Positions 14,701-30,084 of a stretch of DNA of 64,000 nucleotides are shown here, piece by piece. Source of the DNA: Lingula anatina (taxonomy: Eukaryota > Brachiopoda > Lingulata > Lingulida > Lingulidae); the NCBI RefSeq assembly GCF_001039355.2, contig NW_019773692.1, positions 611,082-675,081 on the forward strand, written 5' to 3'. A model generated the notes under the pieces. It did no database searches. It worked only from the letters and a program-made list of their open reading frames with translations, and was not told the DNA's origin. Made by a program: the position numbers and the translations under genes. Position 1 is the first letter of the stretch. Every line of letters begins with the position of its first letter.

Positions 14701-17700
14701 CTGCTGAATGTGCTCTCTGCTGAGGCATAGCTGTTTTCTGGTAAAAAAGTTGGAAATGCTTATTTAGGAAAAAATCTATTGGTGTATTTAAGGTTATTTG
14801 CTGCAAATGACTACAAAGTTTGGCCTTGACCTGGTTTCTTTTTGTACATGACAGGTAAGAGATCAAAAGTTCCTTGTCCGCTATGATAAAAAAAAAAAAA
14901 AAAAAAAAAAAACTGGATGTGGAGAAAAGACAGTGATAGAATGCAACAGGGACAGCAAATGTCTTGTTCAGCAGTTGCTAGCCATGCAGTGGTTGACTGG
15001 GGTATTGGATAATTTCATTGAAAGTTCCCATGGAGTAAGTTTGAAATACCTAGTACAATAGTTTCATTGAGAACACACTACTGTATGATGCCCTGTATGT
15101 GATATAAAATAGCATGTTATGCTGGGAATAGTGTATGGTGGTTGTAATCCCACTGAAGCTAAATAAAATTTCAATATATTGGAAGTCAGGGAAATATATT
15201 TCTTGTAAAGGTCACGTCTTGTGTTATTATAAAAGAGAGATTGAAAGTAATATTAAAATGTGCAGCAGAAGACACATTTGTCAGCTTTCCTATGGGATTG
15301 CTGGTGAAACTGTAAAAAGCCTCGACTCTTGCCACCCCTGCCATTTGGAGCATGACTATTATAGAGATAACTACTCTTCATATGAGATTCAGTATTCCAC
15401 AATAAAAACATTGTAAACAACACAGAAATATAATTAATTCTATTCCAAAACCAAAATGGCAGTTAATACAGTTTGAAATCTGTGCTTGCCAATGGACCAT
15501 GTGAAGCTTCATAGATGGGTACCCTCCATAATAATATCCTTAAAGATAATTAATTTAAAAAAATTCAAAAAAAAAAGAAAAAAAAGAAACAATCGACTAA
15601 CTTTGAATATCAGAATAGATTCATTAACCATTAAATTGGTAACTGTGGGAACATCGGCATTTACCCCAGGAAAATCTATTTATGGCACTTTTCCCGCCAA
15701 ATAAAGAGTTGTTATCCCTTTAATTGATCAACTAAAAAATGTCAGAAATGCTTCCTCAAGAGTCAAAAATTTATATACTTGAAAAAATACCACAAAATAG
15801 TATTAAGTGACATTACATTGAATTACTATGGATATTTTTTTAGTTTAAAGTTCAGGAATTTTCTCTTATCCACCCAATATTCTTATGTGTGGTACATTGA
15901 TCTAAACCTGATGATTTAATTGTAAGTAAAATATTAACAGTACATAGCAGTTGATAACATCATTATTTTTGGGTGGTTAGAGTAAGAAAATTTGATGAGA
16001 ACAAATATGTGGATTAAGTGAAGTTGTCAACACCTCCACTTGAAACAATGGATAACTTGAGAAAATAGAACAGTCTCGTTCAGTGTTTTGGATTTCTTGA
16101 GGGCAAATATGTACTGGGTTTTATGTCTCAGTGGGGAAACGCAGTGGAATTTTAAAGGTTAGGTGTAGGTGGATGTGAACCCAAGTCAGTCCCTCACAAA
16201 GTGCTATTTTCCAGCATCCCCCAAGCTGCTGATAAAAGTCTACAAATGCTGTTTGTTGAGGTGCACAACTTCTTCTTTGAAATTATTAATTGATGAAAAA
16301 AAGGACCTACACTAAGCACATTAAGAATTAAACCCTCTAAATATAACTGATAGATCTTTTTTTTTTTGCAAGCTTCATTTTTTGACAAATATTGGAAGTG
16401 GAAATGAATGCCTCTTTCCCCTACTCCAAAGAAAGAGAAAATACTTCAGTAAATTTCTGCAAAATGAGTCATGGGTTTTGATAAAAGACATTTTCTTACA
16501 TTAAACTTACAAACACATCATTTATTTTGCTTTAATTAGAAATGATCAAATTTGATTCAAGTGACTTAAGATATGCGGCGGGGTATCATAGGGATTTTGA
16601 CTATGAGATGGTTGTACTAAGTGTAGATTTCAGCAAGATAAAAGTTATCTGCCTATTCCAACTTCCCCATATTATGCAAGCATGCATCAATGGATGGCGC
16701 CAGGATACAGAAAAAGTAAGATAAGAAGAAATGGAACCAACTTTGAAATCAGTGAATTACACAAAGTAATATAAAAATAGATTGAAATGGAATAAAATCC
16801 AAGAACTTTTCTTTTGTGGATAATCTGTTTAACCCTGGCATTTGCATCACTAGTGACCATTTAAGTTACCATGTCCATGCAGATCCACCTTTGCCAATGT
16901 TGCCAGTGGTTACTTCACTGATAGAAGAAAATTTATCATTAAATATAATCTTGGATTGGAGGGTGTATTTCAAAAAGTGTTTCTTTAATTAAATTTTGTT
17001 AAAGCATTTGTTGAATGTTGTTATTTATTTGTCTTGGGTCTCCATTGATTTTGCCACAAAAATTTACAGTTTTCGTTTAAAATTACAAGCACGCCTTTTT
17101 AGCTTAAATAAGTACAGTAAATCCAGCACATTTTTAGGATGTGATCATGATTTTATAACCTTTGTTATCCAAAGGATCACTTTGTCTAGTAAATGGAAAC
17201 TCAGTGATCAAAAGTTTAAGTTTCTTTGTAAAACAAGCTCCTGTAGTGTAAGGATTGGTTTACTAAAAGAAGGTGCTTAGTGTAATGTTTAAAAATACCA
17301 GTGTCACTGCTCCTTGAAAGAAATACTTTGATAAATGTTGTATTTTTTTTTTCTCTATACATCAATATCTCTATTAATTATAAAGTGTCTGACATGTTTA
17401 GTTGTTCAAAGGGTAATTGAACACTTGTAACATCTTAAGCATTCTTGAGAGGGTTACATGTAACACTTACAACTGAGACTTACATCATGCTGTTGTTAAA
17501 TTCTTTTTTTTTTTTTTTTTTTTGCTTTTTTGTGTACAAAAGGCTTAAAACTAACATTAAGAAATCAAACATTATAAGGAGTATGAGCTTTGTGTATCAT
17601 ATTAAGCTTTAGAATAGACAAAGTTTGGTTTAATTATGTGGTACCTGCTTTACACTAGTAATTGACCATCAGATTAAGCTTCAACAACCTCCTGATATGG

Positions 17701-20700
17701 ATGTTTCATCTTTTGTATATAAATGTAAGTGATCTATTCTTGAGAATAAGAATACTGTTTACTGATAAGATGTTGCTTTTCTTTGAATGAAGTTATTTAG
17801 TTACCCTCATTAAGCGAATTTGATCCGATGCCTGCAGTAATGATGTAACTAGACCTTGCTCAGAAAAATAGGATATATATTTTCTTACCACATCTTGTAT
17901 GAGTTTGCTAAGTCAGACATTCGGGCTTAGATTTCAGTTTACATTTTTTATTTCCACACCATGAACCATGTAAAGCTGTTACAGTTTAGCTGTCATAGGA
18001 TCCCATGGACTTCAGGATGTAAAGAGCAAACTGTATTTTAATATGAAACTAAATCTAACTGGTTTGCTTAAAGATGGACGAACAACATTTACAGGTTGGA
18101 CAGTCAAGAAGAAAAGGATTGAATAAACTGTTGCAAAAAAAAAAAGAAAAAAAAAGATGTTTCACCTTAAGAGAAGAAAGATAATTACCCAAGTAGCTTA
18201 CAGTAAATTAGCTCCATTAACAAGTAGTATATTTTGAGAATTATCAACTTATGAGTAAATTACACCAACCACATAAAAGGTCATAGTGTTTCAGAACCTC
18301 ACTTACATGGCTGCAAATGCCATCATGTTCCATTATTTTCCATCTTGGCTTCTAATTTTAATGCAGTATTATAATGAAATTAGAAAGAGGATATCAACTC
18401 TAGACAATATATTTTTTCTTAACATTTCCTACCACAAAAATACATTACTACAAATTTCTACAAAAATGCATGAATACATTAATTAATACTGTGCTGCATG
18501 TATGTATATCATACCTATGTCATTTGCAAAGCCATATGCAATCAGACAAGGAACATTCTAGACTGACAATGAGCCTGAATATCATCAGCCAAACTGATTG
18601 CCATACAGTCTCTGTAATGTGGTTGTCTTATGATGCATTTTGGGGTGATTTCCATTCTAAAACAGTCCATGCCTGATTACACCTATTTCACTTCATAGTT
18701 TTTTGTATTACATTTGTATAAGGTATTTTTATAGAATACGCTATGATGAAGAATATAATGTAAAAGATTGGGATCACCTTCAGTTTATAGATACTTAAAA
18801 ATTAAGATAGGTCTATTCTTACATACTTTCTTCTTAACAAGGGCATTAATTCAGTTTTAACTAGAAAATTTTCATTTACTTTTACATATCTCTGGCACAT
18901 ACTTGCAAATCTCATCAGAGTACATGCCAGTTGTATAAGATAAGATTCTATTTGCCCAGACTGACATCCATATTTGATAATTGGCTGATCATCCATAGTT
19001 GAGGACCATGGGATCCTTGTCTCCTTTCATAATCAATAAATGATTTGCTTTGTATAAGTGGTAGATGTTTGTGTTCTGATGACCCTGTAACTTATTGGAA
19101 ATGTCCTTCTTATACCCTTGTTCAGTGGATTTTATTGCAATGATTTTTGTAGTTTTATAAACTCTTACACCAGCTTGCCAACACCTGGTGTCCAGAAATG
19201 AATACAGAGGATATGACGTGCTTAAAAAAAAAACTAAATTGATTGTTGTATTTTGTTACACAAAAGCATGTAAAGATTAATTTATTGAAAAGCAATCAGT
19301 TATTTTTATCTTTATTTGTGAACTGTTGCTATGCTGGATAAAAAACATCTGAACTTAAAAACCCAAACCTGTTCAGAGGTTAGAAAAGTGCACCTAAGGA
19401 CAGGCATTCTGGCCATTGGATTTCTGATTGACATCGCTGCAGTCCCTTTGAATGACAAATGGTTTTTATTGTAGTCCTGTGTTGTTCAAACTTCCGACCT
19501 AAAACAGCAACTTTTATAAATCAATTAGCCTCATGCTCAGGTGAATTACAAGTTTATTATGAAGCTTTCTTGATAAAACAGGCTTTAAGTATGATTTGTT
19601 GGACCATTGAAACATCTTTGAAAGCCCTGACCAATAAACTGTGCTGGTGTCAAGCAACATTATACCTGTGTAAAATAAATATAGTGTGGCAAGGGGACAA
19701 AATATCCCATGGAGTTATTAATTTCCTGCTAATGGCATAGCCAGGGGGTATGGCAGATAATGAAGTGCAGCCTTATAGGTAGAGGTTATGCCTAGGTGAT
19801 GTTTGTTTAAAGAATGTTACCGTTGACTCGTGTGCGAGCACCCTCGTAGCTGGAGGTATAAACTTGTAAGAGAATCTGCATGACAATTGATATCTGGATT
19901 CAGGAGGGAACTCGCATGAGTTCTGCTCAGTTAGCTCTTGGTCAGGTACTGAACAGGGCCTTCTAGTCTCGGACAGCATAGATGGCAGTCATGAAAAAAA
20001 AATCGATTTTGGGGACTCTGCTGACTTTGGCTCTTCTGGTAAGGAGCAAAATTTTGATCATTAGCCATACATTTGTTAAAATTGATTTGTTCTTTTTTCA
20101 GTTTCTTATATTTATCTGCAAAAATAATCAGGATTTTAAAACTTGGTGCTTATATCAAAACAAGAAGTAGGCAATTTGTTTAACTGTTAGGAAACAACAA
20201 CAAATTTCAGTGCATGGTGATATGTGAAATTTCTGTATCAATTTACTTCACTCTCTTTTTCTCTCTCTCTTTCTCTCTCCCTGTCTCTGTCTCTCTCTTT
20301 CCATCTCTGTCTTTCTCTCTCTCTGTCTCTGTCTCTCTCTCAAAAGAAAAACACGGAAGGCATGGCAGGGGCATACATTTATCCTGTGCACTATAATCAC
20401 CATTTTTTTCTCCTGAAGGCAAAACTGACAAAGTAGTGGGTTGTTTTTATTTTTAATTCAAAGAACATAGCCTTATGTTTTCTTGTGCAGCTTAAGTTTC
20501 GCATAGTATGGTGCAAGCTTGAGTTTACGTGTGCCATAGATGTAGTACAGGTTGAGTGGTGGATTTACGTAGACTGTCTGGGTAAACAGGACGGGTTTGT
20601 TGGACACATTGTGTGCAGGCAGGTAATAGGAGGGCAGGTACAAAAAGTAACATTAGTCACTTAATGGACTGCTTTGATGTGTTTACTTTCTTCAGTACCA

Positions 20701-23700
20701 CACTAAGGGTGGTCTAGGTTACTCTTTATTATTTTGCAATGTAGCAAGACTAGCCGGAAATACGGCAGTAGCACCTCCAACTCTATTGAACAGAAAGTAG
20801 CCATTACATCTAGTTATACGTTTTACCAACTATTATGTAGAGATTTGCTGTGGGGGTTAATTAGATATTAGCTGGACATGTTTTGAAGGAAACAAAGTCA
20901 TAAATGTTAATGAAAATGAATAATTGATGAAAGTATGTCAGTGCTCCTTTGATCAATCTTTTAAAAAGAAAAGTATTAGTATTTAATGTCTTATATTGTG
21001 TTGCGTGTAGGAAGACGATAAAAACTTTGACAAATATCTTCCTTCATTTTATTAGCACATGAAGTTGTAAACTGCTCCGTCACTTAGTGGCTGTGAGGAT
21101 AATAGAAGTGTTACAAAGAACAACTTCAAAGGGTCCATGTATAATGTTTTTTTTTAAACATTAAAAGTTCAAAGAAAGCACTAAAGGTATTTCAGATGTT
21201 GATTAATTGAATGAAATAATTAAAAGTTACTTTCAGTTCTACAGGTATGTGTTCCTGATCCTAAGTGATGAAAAATTAAATGAAAAAGGTCAAAGTAGTT
21301 CACTAGAAGCAGAATTAGTCCTTTATTTCCCTTCCTAGTTTTATTGTTCTGGGGGCTGTGGTAGTTTATTGTTGTTACACCTGAAAAAAGATTGGCCATC
21401 TGCTTTAGACTGTGGCAACTTTGTGCCATATGGAATAAAAGTCCTTGGATGGTGATGATCAAAGGATGTATCACGTTCAGGATGTCACTTTGTACGACCT
21501 AAGTTAAGTACCAGCTTAGCCAAATCATCTGCAGTGCCTGTGTGAGCAGGGATGTGTAGAATATGAATAGTGGCTTATCAAGCTATTCCACTTCCATCCT
21601 GCCTCGGTTAGGATATAACCAATTAATAACCACACTGTTTTGACACGGCTGTTATCAATCCTCTAAGTCATTCTGAAGGGCACCTGGGGAAGGTTGCAAA
21701 ACTCAAAAAGTATCTTTAAGTGGTCCTAAGCCTGATTTTGTTGACAAACTGGAGTAATAAGCATAGCATGGGGTGGCTGGCTACAGCTAACCCCTCAGTA
21801 TTGAAAAATACATTCAAATTCAAATTCATAAATCAATAATGTATAGAATCTTTCAACTGTCATGAGAAATAAAATATTCATTTGATGCCTGAGGTTATCT
21901 GCAGTGAATAGAGAGAAAAGTGTTTTATAAGCTTTGACATTAACAAGAGCTTGATGGCACTGTAAGGGGGCCTTGTCTGATAAACCATGTCCAATTTGTC
22001 AGGATATTAGGTTCAGTTGCCAAACTGATGAGACAAGCACCATTATGAAAGCTGAACTTGAAAATTGATTTTTATACGCTAATGATATAATTGAATTTAA
22101 TAGTGGTTGTTTAAATTGGCCCAGTAATTTAACAAAATAATCCTGTAAAAACCCCTGAGGTGTGTTTACATCAAACTTTCTTTTGATATCTTTTGCTATC
22201 AAATTTTTCATCTGAAGGGGTTTATTGGTTGAGAACTTGTGACATCTGTAAATTTATTTAAATTTAGACAGTAAGTTTGTGTGTTTGTTAAAAATAAATA
22301 ACCAAGTAATCAGGAAAAAGACAAGTCCTCTTTATCTCATTGTAATGATTTTTACTTGCAGAAAGTAGGTTGTGACGGTCTTCTTGGCTCAGAGAAACAG
22401 AATGACAAGTGTGGTGTGTGTGGTGGAGATGGTTCTACCTGTCGTGTGGTCTCAGGCATCTTTGCAAGGCAGCAACTTGGGTATGGCTATAACAACATCA
22501 CTGCAATTCCAAAGGGAGCCTGCAACATCAACATAACTGAGCTGAGACAGAGCAAGAACTACTTAGGTAGGTAGGGTATTATGTAACCTGTGAAACAAAA
22601 CTAAGAAGACTTGAAAACTTTTGATTTGAAATTCTTATTAAACTTCTTCTAATTTTCTTTTTAAAGGTTGACATTAAAATGTCTCATTTCAAAGCAAATG
22701 CATTTATGGACACCACTTTACCTGGGCTACTGATTCTTTACAATTTCTTTCAGTTTTTTAAAAGATGAAAATGTCTTTACAGTTTGATTAACCAGAATTA
22801 TCAAAATGAAAATTTGTTCATGGAGATAATAACTTTTTCAGTTTCCATAATAATTAATCACCGGAAATGTAACTTTCTTCAAAATGTTTATGTATCATAT
22901 CTATATTTGTTTATGTAAGATATGGATGCAGACAGGGCAGCCATGCAATAAACTGCCACTTGACAGCCGTTTCATCATATCTGCTCCAACTTATATAAGT
23001 TGAATTGAAACTTCTAATTATAGATGTCATTAGACCTCTTAGACTTTACACAGGCTAATCATTAATCCACTAGTAAACATTGACATTCATCATTGGTCTT
23101 TAAAGATAAGCACTCTCTTCAAGTGATGACTGATTAATGAGCAATTAACTAACTGATTAGACCCCCGTTTGGCAGCTCTTGTGTTAGGTGTGCACAGGGT
23201 ACTAATTAACTGGCCTCTCGGCACCTTTGCATGTTTTTATACATAGTCTAGAAGCTACTGATATATATTTTTTTCTTTTCCTTTTTGCATTGCATATATA
23301 TATATATCAGTTTGTTGTCATTTTTAAGATTAATTCTATCATCATATCTATCATATCTATCTATCATAAACTTTTGTTTTTGATGGTGTCTTCTTGTATC
23401 AATAATCATAGTCATTGTATAACTTTTGGCTGAACATTTCTTTTATTTTTTATTTATTTTAAAGAGTTATATCTATAGTTAAGGGCCTGTTCACAATGAA
23501 TTCATCAACCTAGCTACTGTACACTAACTCCACAGGGATTGTTGCTAAATACAATCAGATTAACAGACTGACACGCTTCCTGTATTTCCAATGTACTTAC
23601 ATGATCACCAGCTTTTCTGTTTTCTCCTCAATGCTAGGAGGAGGCGTGTTTAACAATTACTCCGATTGCATTCAACAAGAGTCCTCTTGGAGTTAGTCAC

Positions 23701-26700
23701 AGTAGCTAGGTCGTTATATTTATTGTGAACGAGCCCTATGTTTCTTTTCACCTCTCCCTTTTATCTTAAGAAGGATATTCAAAGAAACAGCTTGAAGTGT
23801 TATGTCAGCAGAAATAGAACATCTTGTTTCCTGAAGACAAATACTCTTCATGCCAGTTTGCAAAAAAAAAAAAAAAAAAAAAAAAAACATTTTTGAACCT
23901 GTGACAAGATTTCGCAGGACATGCTTGATAACCATCTATTGCTGTTACATTATGTTGTGTGAAGTTCCTAAGAACACTGCTTGTACTAGGAACACATTAT
24001 AACCAAAAACCATATGTCAGGGAAAGAAAACATGTTGTAGTGGCAAGAAATAACTAAATTGATTCCTGCCTTTTTGATGTACTGTGCCTTCCTGGGAGGT
24101 TCTTCAAACTATAAACATGTAACATAGGTAGGGTTAAAAGTATGAAAATATTTATATTAGTCACATTTGTTTCACCGTTTGCTTGTTGTGACATCTGTAA
24201 TAGAATTAGATTTAAACCTTATAAGGAGGAATTATTCCTGAAAAACAAGATACAAAAATTATCTTTTGTTTTGCATTCATTGTTGCCTCTTAATTAATAC
24301 AAACTTGTTCAGGGATTTGGTAACTGAATTCAATTGGTTTATACAAAGTTCAGGGTTTTGTTTGCTTTAGTAAATATCTTATGTCACAATTCACCCAAAC
24401 TTTGGTGACCTGATATATTTTGTTTTTTCAAAGGGTGAAAAAGGACTCTCAGATGGGGGGTTTATTCACTTTACCTCATTAACGCAATTTCAGTATTTAA
24501 CCTGTTTGATAAGGATAAGGGAAAGAATGGTGAAATAAAGACTGTTTTGAATTTAAAGTATCTGCATTGAGGAGAGTGTTGTTTACTTAACACCAAAGGT
24601 TTTCCTGTGATTCAGACATCTGTTTGTTTATTCTCTTTTTCCAATTTAACCACTTCCTCAAGTCTTCTCATTGGAATCTGAACACATGGAGGTGGTTTCA
24701 TATTTTTAGAGCTGACCAATATGTAGCATTTATAGTAACATGTATTATAAAGAAAAAGCAGCAGACTTTTGGGTTTTGTAAATATAAATTCTGACAACCC
24801 CCCCCCCCAAAAAAAAAAAAAAAGAAAAAAAGAAAAGTAAAAAGACATTTATTCATCCACTCAGTATTTTTTCCAATCTCCAAACCATATTTTTAATAAT
24901 AGAAGATTGCACTACTAATATACAAGTTGAATAAAAAACACTTCGTATGAACTGCACGTTTGCTTGCATTTTGGTCTAATTTGATCTTTGTATTAGGGGA
25001 TAAAGTAGTTGCCATGAATAAAGAGGACATCAGAATGATGTTGGTCATACAATTTTATGCTTAATTAACTACTAGGCTCCACATTTCTCTTTACATGATT
25101 ACACACTGTGTAAATGTTAAACAGCAGTCCAGGTGATTAAGTAATCCAGCACCACTGAGTTTAATAGGTTATTTTCTTCTGTGTCTTACTTTAATAAACC
25201 CATCACAAGTATAGGCAAATAACTCAAATTTTGATTATGAAGTGTTTAAATCACTGCATAATGCTTGTTTTTGTGGAGAAAGTGATAGGCTGTTCTAATG
25301 AAGTGTTCCTCAGAGATCTAGACATAATTTTTGATAAGAGGAAAGTTTTGCAATTAATATTGTAGATGTGCCTGCATGTAAAGAGAGGAAAGAAAAGAGA
25401 AAAAAATGACAGGCAGACAGAAGGACACAGGCAGATAGTAGGACAGATGTGATTTAGTGCCATGCAGGCGATTGGCAGAGTTTTTATTGATGATGGCATT
25501 CCAAAGCTTAAATTTTTTCTTGTTTGTTGACAGCTGCAATTCCATAAGTATTATTTATGCCTATCATCAAATTACCAAAATAATGTTACCTGCAAATCCT
25601 TATTTTCTAAAATTTAAAGCAAAATTATTCTGCAGTAAGCAGGACTGGGTCCAGGATAAGGAGATGGTTTCAAGCTGGTTATACCTACCTGGATATATCT
25701 AAATACTATATGACTTACCTGATATCAGAAGTATGGATTGTTGTTATTGCATAAGCTAATTGAGGGGGCTTGTTATGTGTATAGAAATGAAAACACTCAT
25801 TACTGCAACCGAATTAAAAGAAAACATTTCAATATTTATAGAAGTGTAATTTACTTTGAGATTAGTCTGGGGTTAGTAGACTGTCCACTCCAGTACTTGA
25901 ACTTGACCCATGTAATAATAACAGAGACTACTCCATGAGGGGGTCTAGCCCCAGGGATGGTGGTGTTAGGACACCCCGAGTGTGAGGGCCTGATTGACAA
26001 GGTGAGGAATATTTCAGACACCATTGTTGCACACCTACAACCTGTGTATGGGCCGAAATTGAGACCAACAAAGCTGTTGTATTTGTAAAACCAAACACTG
26101 GTGCAGGGTTACTGTTGACATTTGAAGTATGTCTGTCATGCTTTTAAAAGGCCTAATATAATTTTATTCCTCATTAGATTTTTAAAATAAACTTGTTATT
26201 ACCACCTGCATTGCTGGTCAGATATGAACTGGAGTTCTGTGACTAATCTCCTTCATTCCTGTATTGATAACTATGAATATCAAGAAGTATTTTAATCTCC
26301 AAAAAGACTACAAGAGGCATTTACAGCATCTCTTATATAATTATGTAATAGATATCTTTTGAATAGATTCACTGTATATTGGAAAAAGGGATTTAGTATT
26401 TTTTCTGCTCTAAAGAATTATCATGCCGACTGATTTCCAGTGGTTTTGAGGTTCAACAAACCATCTACATGTTCCATTTGGCAACATAAATCTTGCTTAA
26501 TGAATGCTGTAAAAGATATGCAAAAACGTGGTGCCAGTTAATTTGGCTATCTATAACTCTATATGTACAGTGCACTTAGTTTAATGTGGTCTTTATGGTC
26601 TGTCTATTTCCATCTGAGCTTCTTAATTTTGGTGGCTGGATTTTGAAGTCTTATACCTTTTTTCAATCTTCATTTCTTTTTTAAGAAGGAATTTGCAGTA

Positions 26701-29700
26701 TTTTAATCCTTAAGACTTAGGCGAGGACACATTCTGAATTTATTTGAGCAAATACTTTTCCATCTTGTGTTACATCAGCTGTCACGTAATGTTAAGAGTT
26801 GTAATAGGTGTAGGATGACATTTCAATTGTAGATGCCTGTGGTGACAAGACTGCAGGATTACTGTTCTTAGGGCCTCTTTTTTATGAGATTAAGCACAGG
26901 GTTGGTCACATTGATCTCTTTTAAGTATCTGACTTCAGTGAGAGGATTACAGTTTGGGTGGAAGCTTTGAGGCAGGCTTGGCACGTACTTGTATTTGAAT
27001 TGTTGTTTGTCAGATTGCTCTTTCATAGCTATTTGCAACTGATTCAGGCTGAGGATTTTGAGGAAATGAATTCTTTGTTATTTTTTGTTATTTTGTATAT
27101 CACAGCTGTCATAGACTGTAGTGATAAACCTCATCAAAAGCTGAGAAAAAATACTGACCATCAGTATCAAAGTAAGTAAAGGATAGGATTTCCACAGTCT
27201 TGTAGTGGTACCGAGAAATTTTAGGGGAGAAAATTGGCTTTAGCTAATAGTACATGGCCGTTGTATTACTGAAAGAGGTTAAAATCCTTTGTTTCATCCT
27301 TGCTTATATCATGTTCCTTTTTGTCTTGCAGCATTAAGAACAAGGAGTGGTAAATCGGTGGTTAATGGAAACTGGGCAATCGATTGGAGTGGAGATAAAA
27401 AAGCTGCGGGTACAACTTTCAAGTACAAAAGGGGACCTCGGAGTCACCATAACACACCAGGGGAGCAACTATTGGCCGATGGACCAATTAATGAGACACT
27501 GGACTTGTTTGTAAGTATGCACAGTGGAATATTGTGATAATGATGTGTGTGGAGTAGTCTGCATCGGAGACGGAGATTGAACCACCCTGGTATTTTATCA
27601 GATTTACATTAATTGACATGAGATTACCCAGCTGTCAGTGTCAACCCTGGGTGTCAACTTGGTGTGTTCTGTCAACAGTGTCATTTTGATTGGAAAGTGG
27701 TTTATTTAAATTAAAACTACAAGAGGACCTATTGGAAGGTAGCATTAGCTCAACATTTGTTCCAACTGATGAAATGTAAGATCAGGTTAGAAATCTTGTT
27801 GATTGACATAAGCACCCTTGCAGTGTGATTGATTTTAGCCTCTCATAAGACATTGTGTTGACTTTCATTTGTTTTTTTTTTTTTTTTCATGTAGACATCA
27901 TAAAAGGAGACTTCAAAACATGAGGGTCAAGTTGTTTGACCAGTAAATTATCAATAATGCTCTTCACAGGCTTAGCTACTTGCAAAAAATTGCATAAAGC
28001 AGTTGTATCTGTTTGATTTATTGCCCCGCTGGCAAGAAAAAGAAAGAAATAAAACAGCTGTATATATTTATAAGGTTCAGGGGCATGTTTTGTGATTTTT
28101 TTCTTCATTTAAAATGTACAATTTTCTCTTCTATGTTAATTATTGAGTAATAAGTTCATGGTTTTATAAAGATTTCTATATGCTTCCATTCTTCTAAATG
28201 TTCTTTCATAGCTCAGTTTTTTAAAGCCTCATATCCCTCAAGTGCCGTAATTGTAAGTACGCATGGTAAAACACATTGGTGAGGTTGTTAGGGGCCAACA
28301 CAATTATATGGTACACCACCAAATTTTGGAAATATGAAGAGCCATTAGCTTATTGCAGTTGAGTGTGTGGGTTCACTGAGAAGCTTGTCAAGAAAGACAT
28401 CAAAGCAAAATGTGTTACTTCATTTTGGCAGCAATGGAGTCATCAAGATTTGTCATAGCTCAAATGGAATATGATGCCAAAGCGGTGCCAAAAATTCACA
28501 ACATTTTTGTTTAGAATTGATTGCAAGAAGGGTTAATGTTCTTGTTAACTGCTCACTGCTGTGGACTGAAGATTGTATTAACATCTGCCAGTTGTGAATG
28601 TTAGCAACTGTGGGCTGTTCAAAAATTTGAATTTTTACAGATTTGTTTTGATAGTATTTTGTCTTTGATGTTGACAAAGTGGCCTTTGGCTGTAGTAATT
28701 CTCATGATGAATGTATTAGTGTATTATACTATGGTACAAAATAGGAAATTTTCCAAGATTTGCACAGTTAAGTAGATGAAAAAAGTTTAAAAGCCTTTTT
28801 TGTACTCAGTTATTTTTCCTTGCAATAAACTAGAATTTGGACCATTGGAGATATGTGTCATATAGTAATTTGGATTGTAAGTAATTGTATAGAATATATA
28901 TTTATGTAATTATGGAAGCACTCTCTTATGGGATTTACAAATTTAATACATCTGTACCTGTAGACTGTAGTGAAATGAGACCATTTTGCAAAAGTGTCTA
29001 TCAACTATATTTAGTGCATTACTAAAGAGAAAATAGAAGACATTTTGTTTTTATGGTAGAAATAGCTCATTATTTTGATATTTTATAGACAATTTTATTA
29101 TTTGAATAGATAACAAGAATAAAGTTAACCAATGGCAAAGTACATGACAGGAATACTGAATACCGCAAGTCCCCACCTGCTGTAGGTCCCCTATCAATCA
29201 TTGGCATCTTTAGCAAATTAATGGCCATGTCTTCAGTGGAGAAAATGAGCTGATAGTTTAGTTATGCATTTATTTATTGGCAAACACTGCCATGATTAGA
29301 TGTGCAATGATGCACATACACTGATTTTGGTAACTTAAGCTAATAGGAAATAAAGGGAGCACAGTGGTTAGGGAATGATGAGGTAAGTTGATATTAACCT
29401 GGGTTATTTAGTACGTGTTGTTATAGCGGATTTCTTGCTTGGTGATCATTATAAGGTGGGGTGAAAGAAAATATGTGGTTAAATGATATCTTTTCCATTT
29501 GGTAATATGTGAAATCAACCTCATAAACATTGTATTTAATATAAGGAAACTGGGAAGATCACCCCTTTAAATATCATGCATATAGTGTATGTGGGCACAC
29601 ATGCATGAAAGAAAACCAAACAAAACAAACGAACGAAAAAAAAAAAAGACTGTCACAAACTTACTCTGGATCAAAACAGACAACAGATTTCAGTTCTTTA

Positions 29701-30050
29701 GTTTTAACTAAAAAGTCCTTTTATGTTGTGCTGGTCTGTGATATTATAAAACTGCTCATTCTTACAGGATTTTATGTAAAGTGCACATTTTTCATTTTGA
29801 AATAGAAGTTTATGTCAGTCTGTTTCAGGGCTTATAGGTGGTGGTGTGGGGGGGGGGGGAGGACGGGAATGGTTTGAATGGGTGTGCTGTGAATCAAAAT
29901 TTGATCTAGGTTCTCTATCCATTTCCGAAGCTGGGTTAGCCGAGAGGGTGAAAAGATATGTCGATCTACTTTTCAGTCTTTTTTAAATTTCTGTTTGTGT
30001 GCTCATACGTACAGGCACGTGGGTGCACGTATGCATGCATGCACACACAC

Positions 30051-30084
<34 letters not shown>

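Larger units (their letters stand above)
5703..19981 (+). other. Long first intron of the distal ADAMTS-like transcript
   Basis: 14.3 kb with no credible exon. It holds the MITE-like element at 8207-8420, the TTAA element copy A at 15359-15723, poly(A)/(T) tracts, and the proximal promoter near its end. Confidence 0.55.
22567..27331 (+). other. ADAMTS-like intron between exons 2 and 3
   Basis: 4.8 kb. Holds the MITE-like element 23483-23736 and simple-sequence tracts; no coding sequence seen. Confidence 0.65.

Noticed and set aside
14888-14912. Poly(A) tract as the tail of a SINE or processed pseudogene
   Set aside because: No gene fragment, tRNA-like head or flanking direct repeat could be recognised upstream.
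20214-20436. Ser/Leu-rich ORFs on both strands over the CT tract
   Set aside because: Simple-sequence translation only.
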